Notes: generated by a model not told the origin, from the sequence alone. A stretch of DNA of 64,000 bases from Saccharibacillus sp. O23 (GCF_002205895.1 NZ_NJDE01000025.1:1-64000); one strand, 5' to 3'. Shown: positions 36,484-45,957, counted from the stretch's first letter. Numbers and translations are program-made.

Positions 36484-37413
36484 TTACAAGCTGAATCCGG
36501 TGATGACGGTCCCGACGATCATGATCACCAAGAATATCAGAATGAAGGCGATCAGCATTCCGATAATGGTGACGATCACGTACATGAGCAGCGCTTTCCA
36601 AGCCGAGAACCCGTGAATTTCGCCCGTCGCGTGCAGAATCAATATCCCCGACCACACGCTGCCTGCTAATTCGAGCATGCTCACGCCGAAATACAGCAGG
36701 CTTCGAGTCAAGTTTGCGTCCAAGACGGGCGTGAGCAGCGTGAAATTCTCTTTGCCCGCGATGAGCAGTTCCGGAATCCAGAACAAACCGACCATGATCG
36801 ACAGCATGCCTTGAATCCGGCCGCTGATAATCCGCATCTCGGAGGTCGAAGCGACTCCGCCCAACCATCCGCCGACCACCTTAAGCAGCCAAGCGCCCAG
36901 ATAATAGGTCAACAGTCCGCCGATCAAGCCGACGATGACGACGCTCGCGATCAGCCCGCCGGTAGACATATCGTCTCCCCAGTTTCGGGTAGACGCCGTG
37001 TTCAGCGCGGTAAAACATCCCGCGATCAGAGCGAGCAGCAGCGCGTTCCGCAGCGGGTCGGCCGAATACAGAAAATCCCGGGCTACCAATCTCGGATGCA
37101 GCCAGATATGCCGCCACGGCGACAAGCCGCTGGGCACGTAATCCGCGCGCGAGATCCGGCCGTTTCCGGCATGACGGTAACGATCGTCGCGATAGCGATC
37201 TTCCCTGTAAGGATCTCTTCGGTAAGGGTCCTGCCGATACGGGCCCTGCCGATCGCGATCGTCCCGGTAAGCGTCGCGATAAGGTTCGCCGCCCGGACGC
37301 TTATCCAATTCGATACGCGGACGTCCTCCTCCTTCCGGCCCGTCGTCTTCTCTTCTTGCCGCGCGGCGCGCGCGATCGTCGTCTCCGCCGCTTCCTCCGT
37401 ACCTTCCGTCCAT
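36484..37413 (-). CDS. Yip1 domain membrane protein with charged repeat tail
   Basis: The 309-residue protein has a cytoplasmic N-terminus of about 90 residues that is extremely rich in Arg, Asp and Tyr, with repeats of the DPYR/DRYR type. The rest is a Yip1-like domain with about five membrane helices (LLALIAGCFTALNTA, GLIASVVIVGLIGGLLTYYL, then three more). The ATG at 37413 has GGTGGGG seven bases upstream; a GTG four codons earlier is less likely. Function is unknown; bacterial Yip1 proteins are uncharacterised. It lies alone between the GH42 and GH13 genes. Confidence 0.82.
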   Translation of the reverse strand: MDGRYGGSGGDDDRARRAARREDDGPEGGGRPRIELDKRPGGEPYRDAYRDDRDRQGPYRQDPYRRDPYREDRYRDDRYRHAGNGRISRADYVPSGLSPWRHIWLHPRLVARDFLYSADPLRNALLLALIAGCFTALNTASTRNWGDDMSTGGLIASVVIVGLIGGLLTYYLGAWLLKVVGGWLGGVASTSEMRIISGRIQGMLSIMVGLFWIPELLIAGKENFTLLTPVLDANLTRSLLYFGVSMLELAGSVWSGILILHATGEIHGFSAWKALLMYVIVTIIGMLIAFILIFLVIMIVGTVITGFSL

Positions 37414-37466
37414 AGCCAGCCCCACCGTTTCTTTTTCTGATTTGGCATCTTCTGCCTATTGCTATT

Positions 37467-39146
37467 TTAACCGATTGCTTGCTTGATCGAATAGACCCTG
37501 GCTTCGTAAGGTCTCCACTGCGCGTCGTCCATTCCGTCTTCGCCGTAGTTGCCGATGATCAGCGATTTCTCGCCGTTCGCCAGCTTCGGCGGCCAGTCGA
37601 AAACCGTCGGCTCCGTGCTGAAGTTCAGCACGATCAGCCAAGTCTCTTCGCCGAGCGTACGGGTATACGCGTAGATCGTCTCGTGATCCGGCAGCAGCAG
37701 CTCGTAATCGCCGTAGGTCAAGATGAGATGTTCTTTGCGCAGGGCGATCAGCTTCCGGTAATAACCGAACACCGAATCGGGATCGCGTGTCTGCTGCTCC
37801 GCGTTGATCGTCACGTAATTCGAATTGACCTCGATCCACGGCGTCCCTGTCGTGAAGCCCGCGTAATCGCCGTCGTTCCACTGCATCGGCGTCCGCGCGT
37901 TGTCGCGTCCTCGCGTCTGGATCGCCGCCATGACCGTGCCCGGATCGGCGCCGCCGTGCGTGACCCGCTCGTTGTACATGTTCAAGCTCTCGATGTCTTT
38001 GTAATCGTCGATCATCGCGAACTTCACATTCGTCATGCCGAGCTCTTCGCCTTGATAGACGTACGGCGTGCCTTTGAGCGTATGCAGCAGCGTGCCGAGC
38101 AGCTTGGCCGACGGAACGCGGTATTCGCCGTCGTTGCCGAAACGCGAGACCATCCGAGGCTGATCGTGGTTGTTCAGATAGAGGCTGTTCCAGCCTTTTT
38201 CCGCCAGTCCGATCTGCCATTTATGCATGACCGCTTTGAACTGCGGCAGCTTCCACGGCACGATATCCCATTTGCCGCCGGGACCGCCGTCCAGACGCAT
38301 ATGCTCGAATTGGAAGATCATCTGAAGCTCGCGCCGTTCTTCGGCCGTATACTTCTTCGCTTCTTCGACCGTGACGCCCGGCATCTCGCCGACGGTCATC
38401 ACGTCGTATTTCGACAGCACTTCTTCGTTCATCTCCCGCAAAAACTCGTGGATGCGCGGTCCGTCGACGTAATACATGCTGCCGTCCGCGATGGGAGCTT
38501 CTCCGTTCGAAGGCAGCCCTTCCACTTTGGAGATCAGGTTGATGACGTCCATGCGGAATCCGTCCACGCCTTTGTCCAGCCAGAACTTCATCATGTCGTA
38601 GACGGCGCGGCGTACCTTGGGATTCTCCCAATTGAGATCCGGCTGCTTCTTGGAGAACAGATGCAGATAATATTGCCCGCGCTCCTCGTTGTATTCCCAG
38701 ACCGGACCGCTGAAAAACGATTCCCAGTTGTTCGGCAGGCCGCCGTCCGGAGCCGCGTCGCGCCAGACGTAATAATCCCCGTATTCGCCTTCCGGATGCT
38801 TAACGGACTCGACGAACCACGGATGCTCGTCCGACGTGTGGTTGACGACCAAGTCCATCATCAATTTGATGCCGCGTTCGTGCAGACCGGCGAGCAGTTC
38901 GTCCCAATCCGCCATCGTGCCGAATTCGTCCATGATGTCTTGATAATCGCTGATATCGTAGCCGTTGTCGTCGTTAGGCGATTTGTACACCGGCGACAGC
39001 CAGATCACGTCCACGCCCAATTCTTTGAGATAATCGAGCTTCATGATGATGCCCCGCAGATCGCCTATGCCGTCCCCGTTGCTGTCCATGAAGCTTCGCG
39101 GATAGATCTGGTACACCACCGCTTCTTTCCAAGATGCGCGTTCCAT
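37467..39146 (-). CDS. Oligo-1,6-glucosidase / alpha-glucosidase (GH13)
   Basis: The 559-residue intracellular enzyme cleaves alpha-glucosidic bonds at the non-reducing end of isomalto-oligosaccharides. Family motifs are intact: DLVVNHTSDEHPWF, nucleophile Asp200 in DGFRMDVIN, acid/base Glu254 in TVGEMPG, and Asp328 in LNNHDQPR. Val201 right after the nucleophile is the residue linked with alpha-1,6 preference in this subfamily, so oligo-1,6-glucosidase (MalL-like) is favoured over maltase or trehalose-6-phosphate hydrolase. It is a single-gene unit; no sugar permease is adjacent. Confidence 0.94.
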   Translation of the reverse strand: MERASWKEAVVYQIYPRSFMDSNGDGIGDLRGIIMKLDYLKELGVDVIWLSPVYKSPNDDNGYDISDYQDIMDEFGTMADWDELLAGLHERGIKLMMDLVVNHTSDEHPWFVESVKHPEGEYGDYYVWRDAAPDGGLPNNWESFFSGPVWEYNEERGQYYLHLFSKKQPDLNWENPKVRRAVYDMMKFWLDKGVDGFRMDVINLISKVEGLPSNGEAPIADGSMYYVDGPRIHEFLREMNEEVLSKYDVMTVGEMPGVTVEEAKKYTAEERRELQMIFQFEHMRLDGGPGGKWDIVPWKLPQFKAVMHKWQIGLAEKGWNSLYLNNHDQPRMVSRFGNDGEYRVPSAKLLGTLLHTLKGTPYVYQGEELGMTNVKFAMIDDYKDIESLNMYNERVTHGGADPGTVMAAIQTRGRDNARTPMQWNDGDYAGFTTGTPWIEVNSNYVTINAEQQTRDPDSVFGYYRKLIALRKEHLILTYGDYELLLPDHETIYAYTRTLGEETWLIVLNFSTEPTVFDWPPKLANGEKSLIIGNYGEDGMDDAQWRPYEARVYSIKQAIG

Positions 39147-39327
39147 TTTGATATCTGCCTCCTCGCTGTCGCTTTTCTTTTGCTCCGCATGGCGGAAGCA
39201 AGCACCGTCTTAACCCATTTACCCACAAAAAGGAAGCTTGTTTTCTTAAAAAGCCTCTACACGCAAATTTCATTTTTCTATAAAATAGGTTTGTTTCCCA
39301 TTTCCTATAAAAGAAGGAGTTTGAGCA

Positions 39328-39756
39328 ATGAACAGGATGGTTACGAAAGCATCGGGAATCCTGCTGGTCGTGTTCGCGCTTGCGCTGGGAGGTCTTTTCG
39401 CGCCGCACGCGGCATCCGCCGCAGGTACGTATTCGGTCACGTTCCAAAGCGCGAGATTGATCTCGAACAGCCATGTCGGCAACGAATGGTACACGGAGGC
39501 GCAGGTCAACGGAAAGAACATCGAAGAAGGCGTGAGCGTCAACGTCTCGGCGGACAACATCAAGTTGTACGCCTACGCCGAAGAGCAAGACAAAATTCCC
39601 GATGTCGCGGAAACGAGCCGAACGATCAAAGCGTCGTCCGTATCGGCTTCGGGCAAAACGGTCAAACTGCAAGTCACGGTTACGGAAAATCGCGGACGCT
39701 ATTCCGGCCATACCGCCGTCTGGGAATTCACGTATACGATCAAAAAGCAAAAATAA
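39328..39756 (+). CDS. Small secreted protein of unknown function
   Basis: The 142-residue product has a clear signal peptide (MNRMVTKASGILLVVFALAL, then GGLFAPHAASAA with an AxA cleavage site near residue 32). The mature part of about 110 residues is rich in Ser, Thr and Val and alternates in a beta-strand pattern (YSVTFQSARLISN, VSVNVSADNIKLYAY, KTVKLQVTVTENRGRYS), suggesting one small immunoglobulin-like or lipocalin-sized beta domain. It has no cysteine. GAAGGAG lies before the ATG, and a terminator follows. I do not recognise a family. Confidence 0.75.
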   Translation: MNRMVTKASGILLVVFALALGGLFAPHAASAAGTYSVTFQSARLISNSHVGNEWYTEAQVNGKNIEEGVSVNVSADNIKLYAYAEEQDKIPDVAETSRTIKASSVSASGKTVKLQVTVTENRGRYSGHTAVWEFTYTIKKQK

Positions 39757-39804
39757 TTCGAGATCGTCTCGAGAAAACGGATAATCGGTTTCGGAGACAA
39801 TGAC

Positions 39805-39851
39805 GAAAAACGCCCGCCGCGGGAATTTCCTTGTCGGCGAGCGTTTTTTTG
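39805..39851. terminator. Terminator after the small secreted protein gene
   Basis: AAAAACGCCCGCCG and CGGCGAGCGTTTTT form an imperfect stem, flanked by an A-run on the left and seven T residues on the right. It should work on the plus strand and possibly on both. Confidence 0.8.
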
Positions 39852-39968
39852 TGATCGCGGAGGCTTCGAACAACTTCCGCCCGCATGGTACAATAACATG
39901 CCGAGTCCCGACGATCCGCTTGAAGGACGTCGTTTCGGCAATCCGTGCAGAATCGAGGTCGAGACATC

Positions 39969-42047
39969 TTGCATTCGCCTTTAACCGTTCGCAATATCGG
40001 CATCTTCGCCCATATCGATGCCGGAAAGACGACGACTACCGAATATATGCTTTACCGAAGCGGCAGCATTCGCGCCGCCGGCAGCGTGGACAACGGCACG
40101 ACCTCTACCGATTCGCTCGACGTGGAACGGGAACGAGGCATTTCCGTGAAAGCGGCTTCGGCTTCGCTGCTCTGGCAAGGAACCCGGATCAATCTGGTCG
40201 ATACGCCGGGCCACGCGGATTTTCTGGCGGAGGTCGAACGCTCGCTCGGCGTCATGGACGGCGCGGTGCTGATCGTCTCCGCCGCCGAAGGCGTGCAGGC
40301 TCAAACCGAAGTGCTGTGGGAAGCTTTGCGCCTGATGAATATTCCCACGCTGATTTACGTCAACAAACTGGACCGGGTCGGCGCTTCGTTCGAGCGTACC
40401 TTGGCAGACATCGCCCGCCTGCTGTCGCCGAACGCGCTGGCCGTGCAGCGTCCGCTGCCGGACGAGGAAGGCGGGTTCGCGGGCGTGCGCGAGCTGTGGC
40501 GAAGCCGAGAAAACGCGGCAAACGCCGGATTCGCCGAAAACGCATTCGCCGAACCCGGGCTGGCCCATTCCGCGCTGGCTCGAACCGGGCCGCCTTCCGA
40601 TGACTCCGGTCTTTCCACTGACGAAGAGGACGCTTTCCGGTCGGCCGCAGCCGAAAAATTCGCCGAGTTCGACGAAGAACTGCTGCTGCGTTATATCGAA
40701 GGCGACGTTCCGGAACTGAACGAGACCGTTTCTCTTCTTGCCGAGTACGCCGCGTCGGGGCGCATCTTCCCGGTTTGCTGCGGCTGCTCGGCGAAAGGGA
40801 TCGGCATCGGCGAGCTGCTCGACGCGATGCTGGCTTTTCTTCCGGCTCCGCCGCCTCGGCCTGCGCTGTCCGGCATCGTGTTCAAGATCGAACGCGACCG
40901 TTCGATGGGGCGTGCCGCTTGGGTGCGCCTCTACGGAGGCACGCTTCGCAATCGGGACGCGGTCAAGCTCGAAGGCCGCGAGACCGAACAGAAAATCACG
41001 CAGATTCGCGTGCTCGACGGGCTGAAGCTCGTGGACGCCGGCGAGATCAAGCCGGGGGACATCGCCGCCGTCTACGGATTGACGGACGCCGCCATCGGCG
41101 ACAAGATCGGCGATCCGGCGCTCGTGCCGACAACGCCCGAGATGGCGGTGCCGCTGTTGACGGCGCGCGTGCTGCCGGAGAGCGAAGCCGATTATACCCG
41201 CACCGCCGAAGCGCTGCGGGAATTGACGGACGAGGACCCGCTGCTCGGTCTCGCTTGGCTGCCGGAACTGCGGGAGCTGCATGTGCGCATGATGGGCACG
41301 ATCCAGCTCGAAGTGCTGGCCAGCATCATGTACTCGCGTTTCGGTCTCCGTGTCGGCTTCGGACCGCCGGCCGTCATCTACAAAGAAACGCCGGCCGCGG
41401 TCTGCGAAGGCCGAGTCGCCTATCTGGCGCCCAAGCCCTGCTGGGCGATCCTGCATTTCCGCATCGAGCCGGGAGCGCGCGGCAGCGGTCTGGTCTACCG
41501 CTCCGAAGCGCGGGCGGACGATATCCTTCCGGCTTATCAGAACGAAGTGGAACGCCGCGTGCCGGAAGCGCTCAAGCAGGGCTTGCACGGCTGGGAGGTG
41601 ACGGATCTGATCGTCACGTTGACGTACGGCCAGCATCACGTCTGGCATACGCATCCGCTCGATTTCGTGATCGCGACGCCGATGGGCATCATGAACGGCT
41701 TGGCCTCCGGCGGAACCAAGCTGCTGGAGCCGGTGCTTCGTTTCCGCATCTCCGTACCGGAAGAATACGCGGGCCGCGTGATGAGCGATCTGTCCCGCAT
41801 GCGGGCCGAATTCGCCGCGCCCGCTGCGGAAGGCGCACGCTTCGTCGTCGAAGGCACCGTACCCGCCGCCACTTCGATGGATTACTTCGCGACGCTGCGT
41901 TCGTTCAGCGGAGGCAAAGGCGTCATGACCGCTTCGTTCGAAGGCTACCGAGACGCCCCGGAAGGCACGGAAGCCGTCCGCGCTCGAAGCGGGATCAATC
42001 CGCTGGACGAAGCGAAATATATTTTGAGCGCGCGGAGCGCTTTGTGA
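39969..42047 (+). CDS. TetM/TetO-like ribosomal protection GTPase (EF-G family)
   Basis: The 692-residue GTPase resembles tetracycline ribosomal protection proteins and EF-G. G1 is AHIDAGKTTTTE (14-25), then DTPGHADF and NKLDRVG, with EF-G domains II-V behind (SGIVFKIERDRSMG, LPELRELHVRMMGTIQLEVL, and a TetM-like C-terminus). The TTG at 39969 follows GAGGTCGAG; an in-frame GTG at 39945 is less likely. An Ala/Glu/Ser-rich insertion of about 50 residues (~190-240) splits the post-G-domain region and is not typical. It is a chromosomal homologue with host-like GC content, so actual tetracycline resistance is unproven; a house role in ribosome protection is equally possible. Confidence 0.88.
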   Translation: MHSPLTVRNIGIFAHIDAGKTTTTEYMLYRSGSIRAAGSVDNGTTSTDSLDVERERGISVKAASASLLWQGTRINLVDTPGHADFLAEVERSLGVMDGAVLIVSAAEGVQAQTEVLWEALRLMNIPTLIYVNKLDRVGASFERTLADIARLLSPNALAVQRPLPDEEGGFAGVRELWRSRENAANAGFAENAFAEPGLAHSALARTGPPSDDSGLSTDEEDAFRSAAAEKFAEFDEELLLRYIEGDVPELNETVSLLAEYAASGRIFPVCCGCSAKGIGIGELLDAMLAFLPAPPPRPALSGIVFKIERDRSMGRAAWVRLYGGTLRNRDAVKLEGRETEQKITQIRVLDGLKLVDAGEIKPGDIAAVYGLTDAAIGDKIGDPALVPTTPEMAVPLLTARVLPESEADYTRTAEALRELTDEDPLLGLAWLPELRELHVRMMGTIQLEVLASIMYSRFGLRVGFGPPAVIYKETPAAVCEGRVAYLAPKPCWAILHFRIEPGARGSGLVYRSEARADDILPAYQNEVERRVPEALKQGLHGWEVTDLIVTLTYGQHHVWHTHPLDFVIATPMGIMNGLASGGTKLLEPVLRFRISVPEEYAGRVMSDLSRMRAEFAAPAAEGARFVVEGTVPAATSMDYFATLRSFSGGKGVMTASFEGYRDAPEGTEAVRARSGINPLDEAKYILSARSAL

Positions 42048-42108
42048 AAATAGTGATTCGATGTTGTCATGCCTAAGTTATCAGAAAAGAAAATCTAATA
42101 TAAAATAT

Positions 42109-42147
42109 AAAAAGCTGATTCCTGTATCTTACAGGAATCAGCTTTTT
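42109..42147. terminator. Bidirectional terminator between the TetM-like and SLH-IPT genes
   Basis: A perfect 18-bp stem (AAAAAGCTGATTCCTGTA and its complement) with a 3-base loop is flanked by A and T runs on both strands. It separates two convergent genes. Confidence 0.95.
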
Positions 42148-42168
42148 ATATAGAATCATGCTTTTTTA

Positions 42169-45100
42169 TCAGGGGCCATCAATGTAAGTAAAACCTGCGA
42201 AAGACGAACCCGTTCCGCCCGGCGTAGTTACAGAGACATCCGCATTTCCAGCTGCTCCAGCTGGTGTTGTCGCTGTAATTTGTGTAGAGGAATCCACAGT
42301 GATTGACGTTGCGGCGTTTCCGCCAACCGTAACCGTCGCTCCCGTCACAAATCCGGTACCGGTGATCGTGATTATTGTACCGCCCGCTGTCGATCCGGAA
42401 TTTGGAGTGATGCCGGTGATCGTCGGTGCCGCGATATACGTAAAGGCGCCATTAGCCGTTGCCGTTCCGCCTGCCGTCGTCACGCTTACGTCTACCGCTC
42501 CTGCCGTCCCGGCCGGCGTCGTTGCCGTGATTTGCGTCGAGGAATCCACCGTGATTGACGTTGCGGCGTTTCCGCCGACCGTGACTGTCGACCCGGCAGT
42601 GAATCCGGTGCCGGTAATCGTGATCGTCGTGCCGCCTGCAGCCGGCCCGGATGTCGGACTGACGCTGGCGATCATCGGTGCCGCGGTATACGTGAAGGCA
42701 CCGTTAGCCGTTGCCGTTCCCCCTGCCGTCGTCACGCTTACCCCTACCGCTCCTGCCGTCCCGGCCGGCGTCGTTGCCGTGATTTGCGTCGAGGAGTCCA
42801 CCGTGATTGCCGTTGCGGCGTTTCCGCCGATCGTAATCGTCGACCCGGCAGTGAATCCGGTGCCGGTAATCGTGATCGTCGTACCGCCCGTATCCGGCCC
42901 GGATGTCGGACTGACGCTAGCGATCGTCGGTGCCGCGATATACGTGAAGGCACCGTTAGCCGTTGCCGTTCCGCCTGCCGTCGTTACGCTTACGCCTACT
43001 GCTCCTGCCGTTCCGGCCGGCGTCGTTGCTGTAATTTGCGTAGGAGAGTCTACCGTGATTGCCGTTGCAGCGTTTCCGCCGACCGTGACCGTCGACCCGG
43101 CAGTGAATCCGGTGCCGGTAATCGTGATCGTCGTACCGCCTGCAGCCGGTCCGGATGTCGGACTGACGCTAGCGATCGTCGGTGCCGCGATATACGTGAA
43201 GGCGCCGTTAGCCGTTGCCGTTCCGCCTGCCGTCGTCACGCTTACGTCTACCGCTCCTGCCGTCCCGGCCGGCGTCGTTGCCGTGATTTGCGTCGAGGAA
43301 TCCACCGTGATTGCCGTTGCGGCGTTTCCGCCGACCGTGACTGTCGACCCGGCAGTGAATCCGGTGCCGGTAATCGTGATCGTCGTGCCGCCTGCAGCCG
43401 GCCCGGATGTCGGACTGATGCTGGCGATCGTCGGTGCCGCGATATACGTGAAGGCACCGTTAGCCGTTGCCGCTCCGCCTGTCGTCGTCACGCTTACCCC
43501 TACCGCTCCTGCCGTTCCGGCCGGCGTCGTTGCCGTGATTTGCGTAGGAGAGTCCACCGTGATTGACGTTGCGGCGTTTCCGCCGACCGTAACCGTCGAC
43601 CCGGCAGTGAATCCGGTTCCGGTAATCGTGATCGTCGTACCGCCTGCAGCCGGTCCGGATGTCGGGCTGACGCTGGCGATCGTCGGTGCCGCGATATACG
43701 TGAAGGCACCGTTAGCCGTTGCCGTTCCGCCTGCCGTCGTTACGCTTACGCCTACCGCTCCTGCCGTCCCGGCCGGCGTCGTTGCCGTGATTTGCGTAGG
43801 AGAGTCTACCGTGATTGCCGTTGCGGCGTTTCCGCCGACCGTGACCGTCGACCCGGCAGTGAATCCGGTGCCGGTAATCGTGATCGTCGTACCGCCTGCA
43901 GCCGGTCCGGATGTCGGACTGACGCTGGCGATCGTCGGTGCCGCGATATACGTGAAGGCACCGTTAGCCGTTGCCGTTCCGCCTGCCGTCGTCACGCTTA
44001 CACTTTTGGCCCCTGCGGTTCCCGGCGGAGTAACCGCAGTTATTTGCGTCGGAGATACCACGTTTACGTTCGTGGCATTCACCCCGCCGATTGATCCACC
44101 GACTATTACCGTCGATTCGGAAGTGAATCCGGTGCCCGTGATCGTGATCGTCGTACCGCCTGCAGCCGGTCCGGATGTCGGACTGACGCTGGCGATCGTC
44201 GGTGCCGCGATATACGTAAAGGCACCGTTAGCCGTTGCCGTTCCGCCTGTCGTCGTTACGCTTACGCCTACCGCTCCTGCCGTTCCCGCCGGCGTCGTTG
44301 CTGTAATTTGCGTAGGAGAGTCTACCGTGATTGACGTTGCGGCGTTTCCGCCGACCGTGACTGTCGCTCCCGGCGTGAACCCGGTACCCGTTATAGTGAT
44401 CGTGGTACCGCCTGCAGCCGGTCCGGAAGAAGGAGTCACGTCGGTCACTGTCACATTCGCCGATTGTGAATTGACCGAGACGCTTATTTGCGTAGTTAAC
44501 GGCACGTTATTTGGATTGGCTACTCCCGACGGAAGAGTTACGGTTCCGTTTACTGTAAATGTTTGAGAAGTCGTCTGGGACGGGTTGTAATTCGAATCCG
44601 CTACGTTCCAAGTCACAGCCGCATTTTTTGTTCCTGAATCGGTCGTAATCGACACTGTGCTCGGCAGTCCGAGAGCCACGGCAGTCTTAGCCGTACCGTT
44701 CACAAGACCGGTAATCGGCGTAGGAGTCTGGATGCTTGTCAAAGTACTTGAAGAAACAGGAGGCGGAGTTTGGGTTATCGGCGGCGGAACAAAACTCGGA
44801 ACAACCGTTACGCTAGCAGCCGCCGAGACGGACGGATTGCTTGATGTCGCCTGAATCGTAGCGGTTCCGACAGTAAGCGGAGTGACCAGTCCGTTTGCGC
44901 TGACCGAAGCAACAGAAGGATTGCTGCTGCTCCATGTTACATTTTTGTTCGCGGCGTTATCCGGTGACAAGGTAGCCATTAATTGAGCCGCCCCTCCGCC
45001 TGCATATAAAGTCAAAGCCGTCTGATTTAGCGTAATGCCTGTGACCGCAACGCCCACCGTCGTGACCTTAACCGATCGGGTTAATGTTTTACCGTCTACA

Positions 45101-45957
45101 ACAGCAGTAATCGTAGCCGTCCCCTCTGAAGATCCTCTAAACTTCCCGGTTTGATCGATAGTTCCGTTACCTTCGACCGACCAGACCACCGGGCCGGTTG
45201 AACCCGTTACCGATAATTGGAGGGTATCGCCTGCCGGAACGCTTAACGTTCCGGCAGGAAGAATCGCAAGAGGAGCAGAAGGAACTGACGGACCGGACGG
45301 GTCGGTAGGATTTGTCGGAACAGAGGAATCGTTTTTGATAAAGTTCAAAGTAATTACTGCTACCTGTTGCCGGTCAGCTATGCCTTTGGGATCAAATTTA
45401 TCTTTTGCAACGCCTTGCATGTAACCTTCGCTCACTGCATAGCCCACGGAATCTTTAGCCCATGAAGAAATAGAAGCGACGTCGGAGAAACTCAAAGAAT
45501 TTCCTTTTCCGGCTGGATTCGCACCCAAAGCGCGAACAAAGAGTACTGCCATTTGTTCCCGTGTAAGTGATTGACCCATACCAAATTTACGATCTCCCAC
45601 ACCCGAAATAAGTCCAGCTTTGCTTAATGCTTCAATAGCTCCATAAGCGTAACTTGATCTGGGAACATCAGTAAAAGAAGGCATCTGTGTCGGAGACGAA
45701 GTATCCAACTTCAAAGCCCTTGCTAACACGACTGCAAAATCTTGACGTGAAATTTGGGACGTAGGATTAAACTTGCCGTCGCTTTGTCCGTTAAGTATAC
45801 CTTTGCTCGCCAACTCTTCGATTGCGCTTTTCGCATAAGAGCTGTCGATATCGGTAAAACCAGTTGCGGCAAAAACAGACGAAAAAGGAGTCAGTACCAG
45901 CGACGATGCAGCAATAGAAGAAATAATCTTTCTTTTAACCCTTCTCGGTAAAAACAT
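42169..45957 (-). CDS. SLH-anchored surface protein with nine IPT/TIG repeats
   Basis: The 1262-residue exported protein begins with a signal peptide (cleavage near Ala30) and three SLH domains (~33-200) that bind the secondary cell-wall polymer. An Ig-like module (~237-310), a BIG2 domain (VAVTGITLNQTALTLYAGG), a proline-rich linker and another Ig-like module follow. The last ~760 residues are nine IPT/TIG domains, seven of them nearly identical (SPTSGPAAGGTTITITGTGF). IPT domains are usual in surface adhesins. GGAGGTG precedes the ATG at 45957. Flanking DNA is AT-rich and the SLH part is less GC-rich than the neighbours, which could mean recent acquisition. Ligand unknown. Confidence 0.92.
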   Translation of the reverse strand: MFLPRRVKRKIISSIAASSLVLTPFSSVFAATGFTDIDSSYAKSAIEELASKGILNGQSDGKFNPTSQISRQDFAVVLARALKLDTSSPTQMPSFTDVPRSSYAYGAIEALSKAGLISGVGDRKFGMGQSLTREQMAVLFVRALGANPAGKGNSLSFSDVASISSWAKDSVGYAVSEGYMQGVAKDKFDPKGIADRQQVAVITLNFIKNDSSVPTNPTDPSGPSVPSAPLAILPAGTLSVPAGDTLQLSVTGSTGPVVWSVEGNGTIDQTGKFRGSSEGTATITAVVDGKTLTRSVKVTTVGVAVTGITLNQTALTLYAGGGAAQLMATLSPDNAANKNVTWSSSNPSVASVSANGLVTPLTVGTATIQATSSNPSVSAAASVTVVPSFVPPPITQTPPPVSSSTLTSIQTPTPITGLVNGTAKTAVALGLPSTVSITTDSGTKNAAVTWNVADSNYNPSQTTSQTFTVNGTVTLPSGVANPNNVPLTTQISVSVNSQSANVTVTDVTPSSGPAAGGTTITITGTGFTPGATVTVGGNAATSITVDSPTQITATTPAGTAGAVGVSVTTTGGTATANGAFTYIAAPTIASVSPTSGPAAGGTTITITGTGFTSESTVIVGGSIGGVNATNVNVVSPTQITAVTPPGTAGAKSVSVTTAGGTATANGAFTYIAAPTIASVSPTSGPAAGGTTITITGTGFTAGSTVTVGGNAATAITVDSPTQITATTPAGTAGAVGVSVTTAGGTATANGAFTYIAAPTIASVSPTSGPAAGGTTITITGTGFTAGSTVTVGGNAATSITVDSPTQITATTPAGTAGAVGVSVTTTGGAATANGAFTYIAAPTIASISPTSGPAAGGTTITITGTGFTAGSTVTVGGNAATAITVDSSTQITATTPAGTAGAVDVSVTTAGGTATANGAFTYIAAPTIASVSPTSGPAAGGTTITITGTGFTAGSTVTVGGNAATAITVDSPTQITATTPAGTAGAVGVSVTTAGGTATANGAFTYIAAPTIASVSPTSGPDTGGTTITITGTGFTAGSTITIGGNAATAITVDSSTQITATTPAGTAGAVGVSVTTAGGTATANGAFTYTAAPMIASVSPTSGPAAGGTTITITGTGFTAGSTVTVGGNAATSITVDSSTQITATTPAGTAGAVDVSVTTAGGTATANGAFTYIAAPTITGITPNSGSTAGGTIITITGTGFVTGATVTVGGNAATSITVDSSTQITATTPAGAAGNADVSVTTPGGTGSSFAGFTYIDGP
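42190..44440 (-). repeat. Nine tandem ~252-bp repeats encoding IPT domains
   Basis: The DNA repeats with a period of 252 bases, seen for example in the marker GATCGTCGGTGCCGC at about 42419, 42671, 42923, 43175, 43427, 43679 and 43930. One unit is 264 bases because of a 12-base insertion (four residues) and carries the next marker near 44194. The first and last units are the most divergent. Central copies differ by only a few bases, which suggests recent duplication or gene conversion. Confidence 0.92.

Noticed and set aside
39969-42047. Mobile tetracycline resistance gene
   Set aside because: The protein is TetM-like, but no transposon, integrase or atypical composition surrounds it; resistance cannot be claimed from sequence.
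42190-44440. Regular repeats considered as a CRISPR array
   Set aside because: Units are 252 bases, in frame and coding; there are no short identical repeats with unique spacers and no cas genes.
42299-44566. 755-residue plus-strand repeat protein
   Set aside because: It is the complement of the IPT repeat region. The minus-strand protein has a signal peptide, SLH domains and a good ribosome binding site; the plus frame has none.
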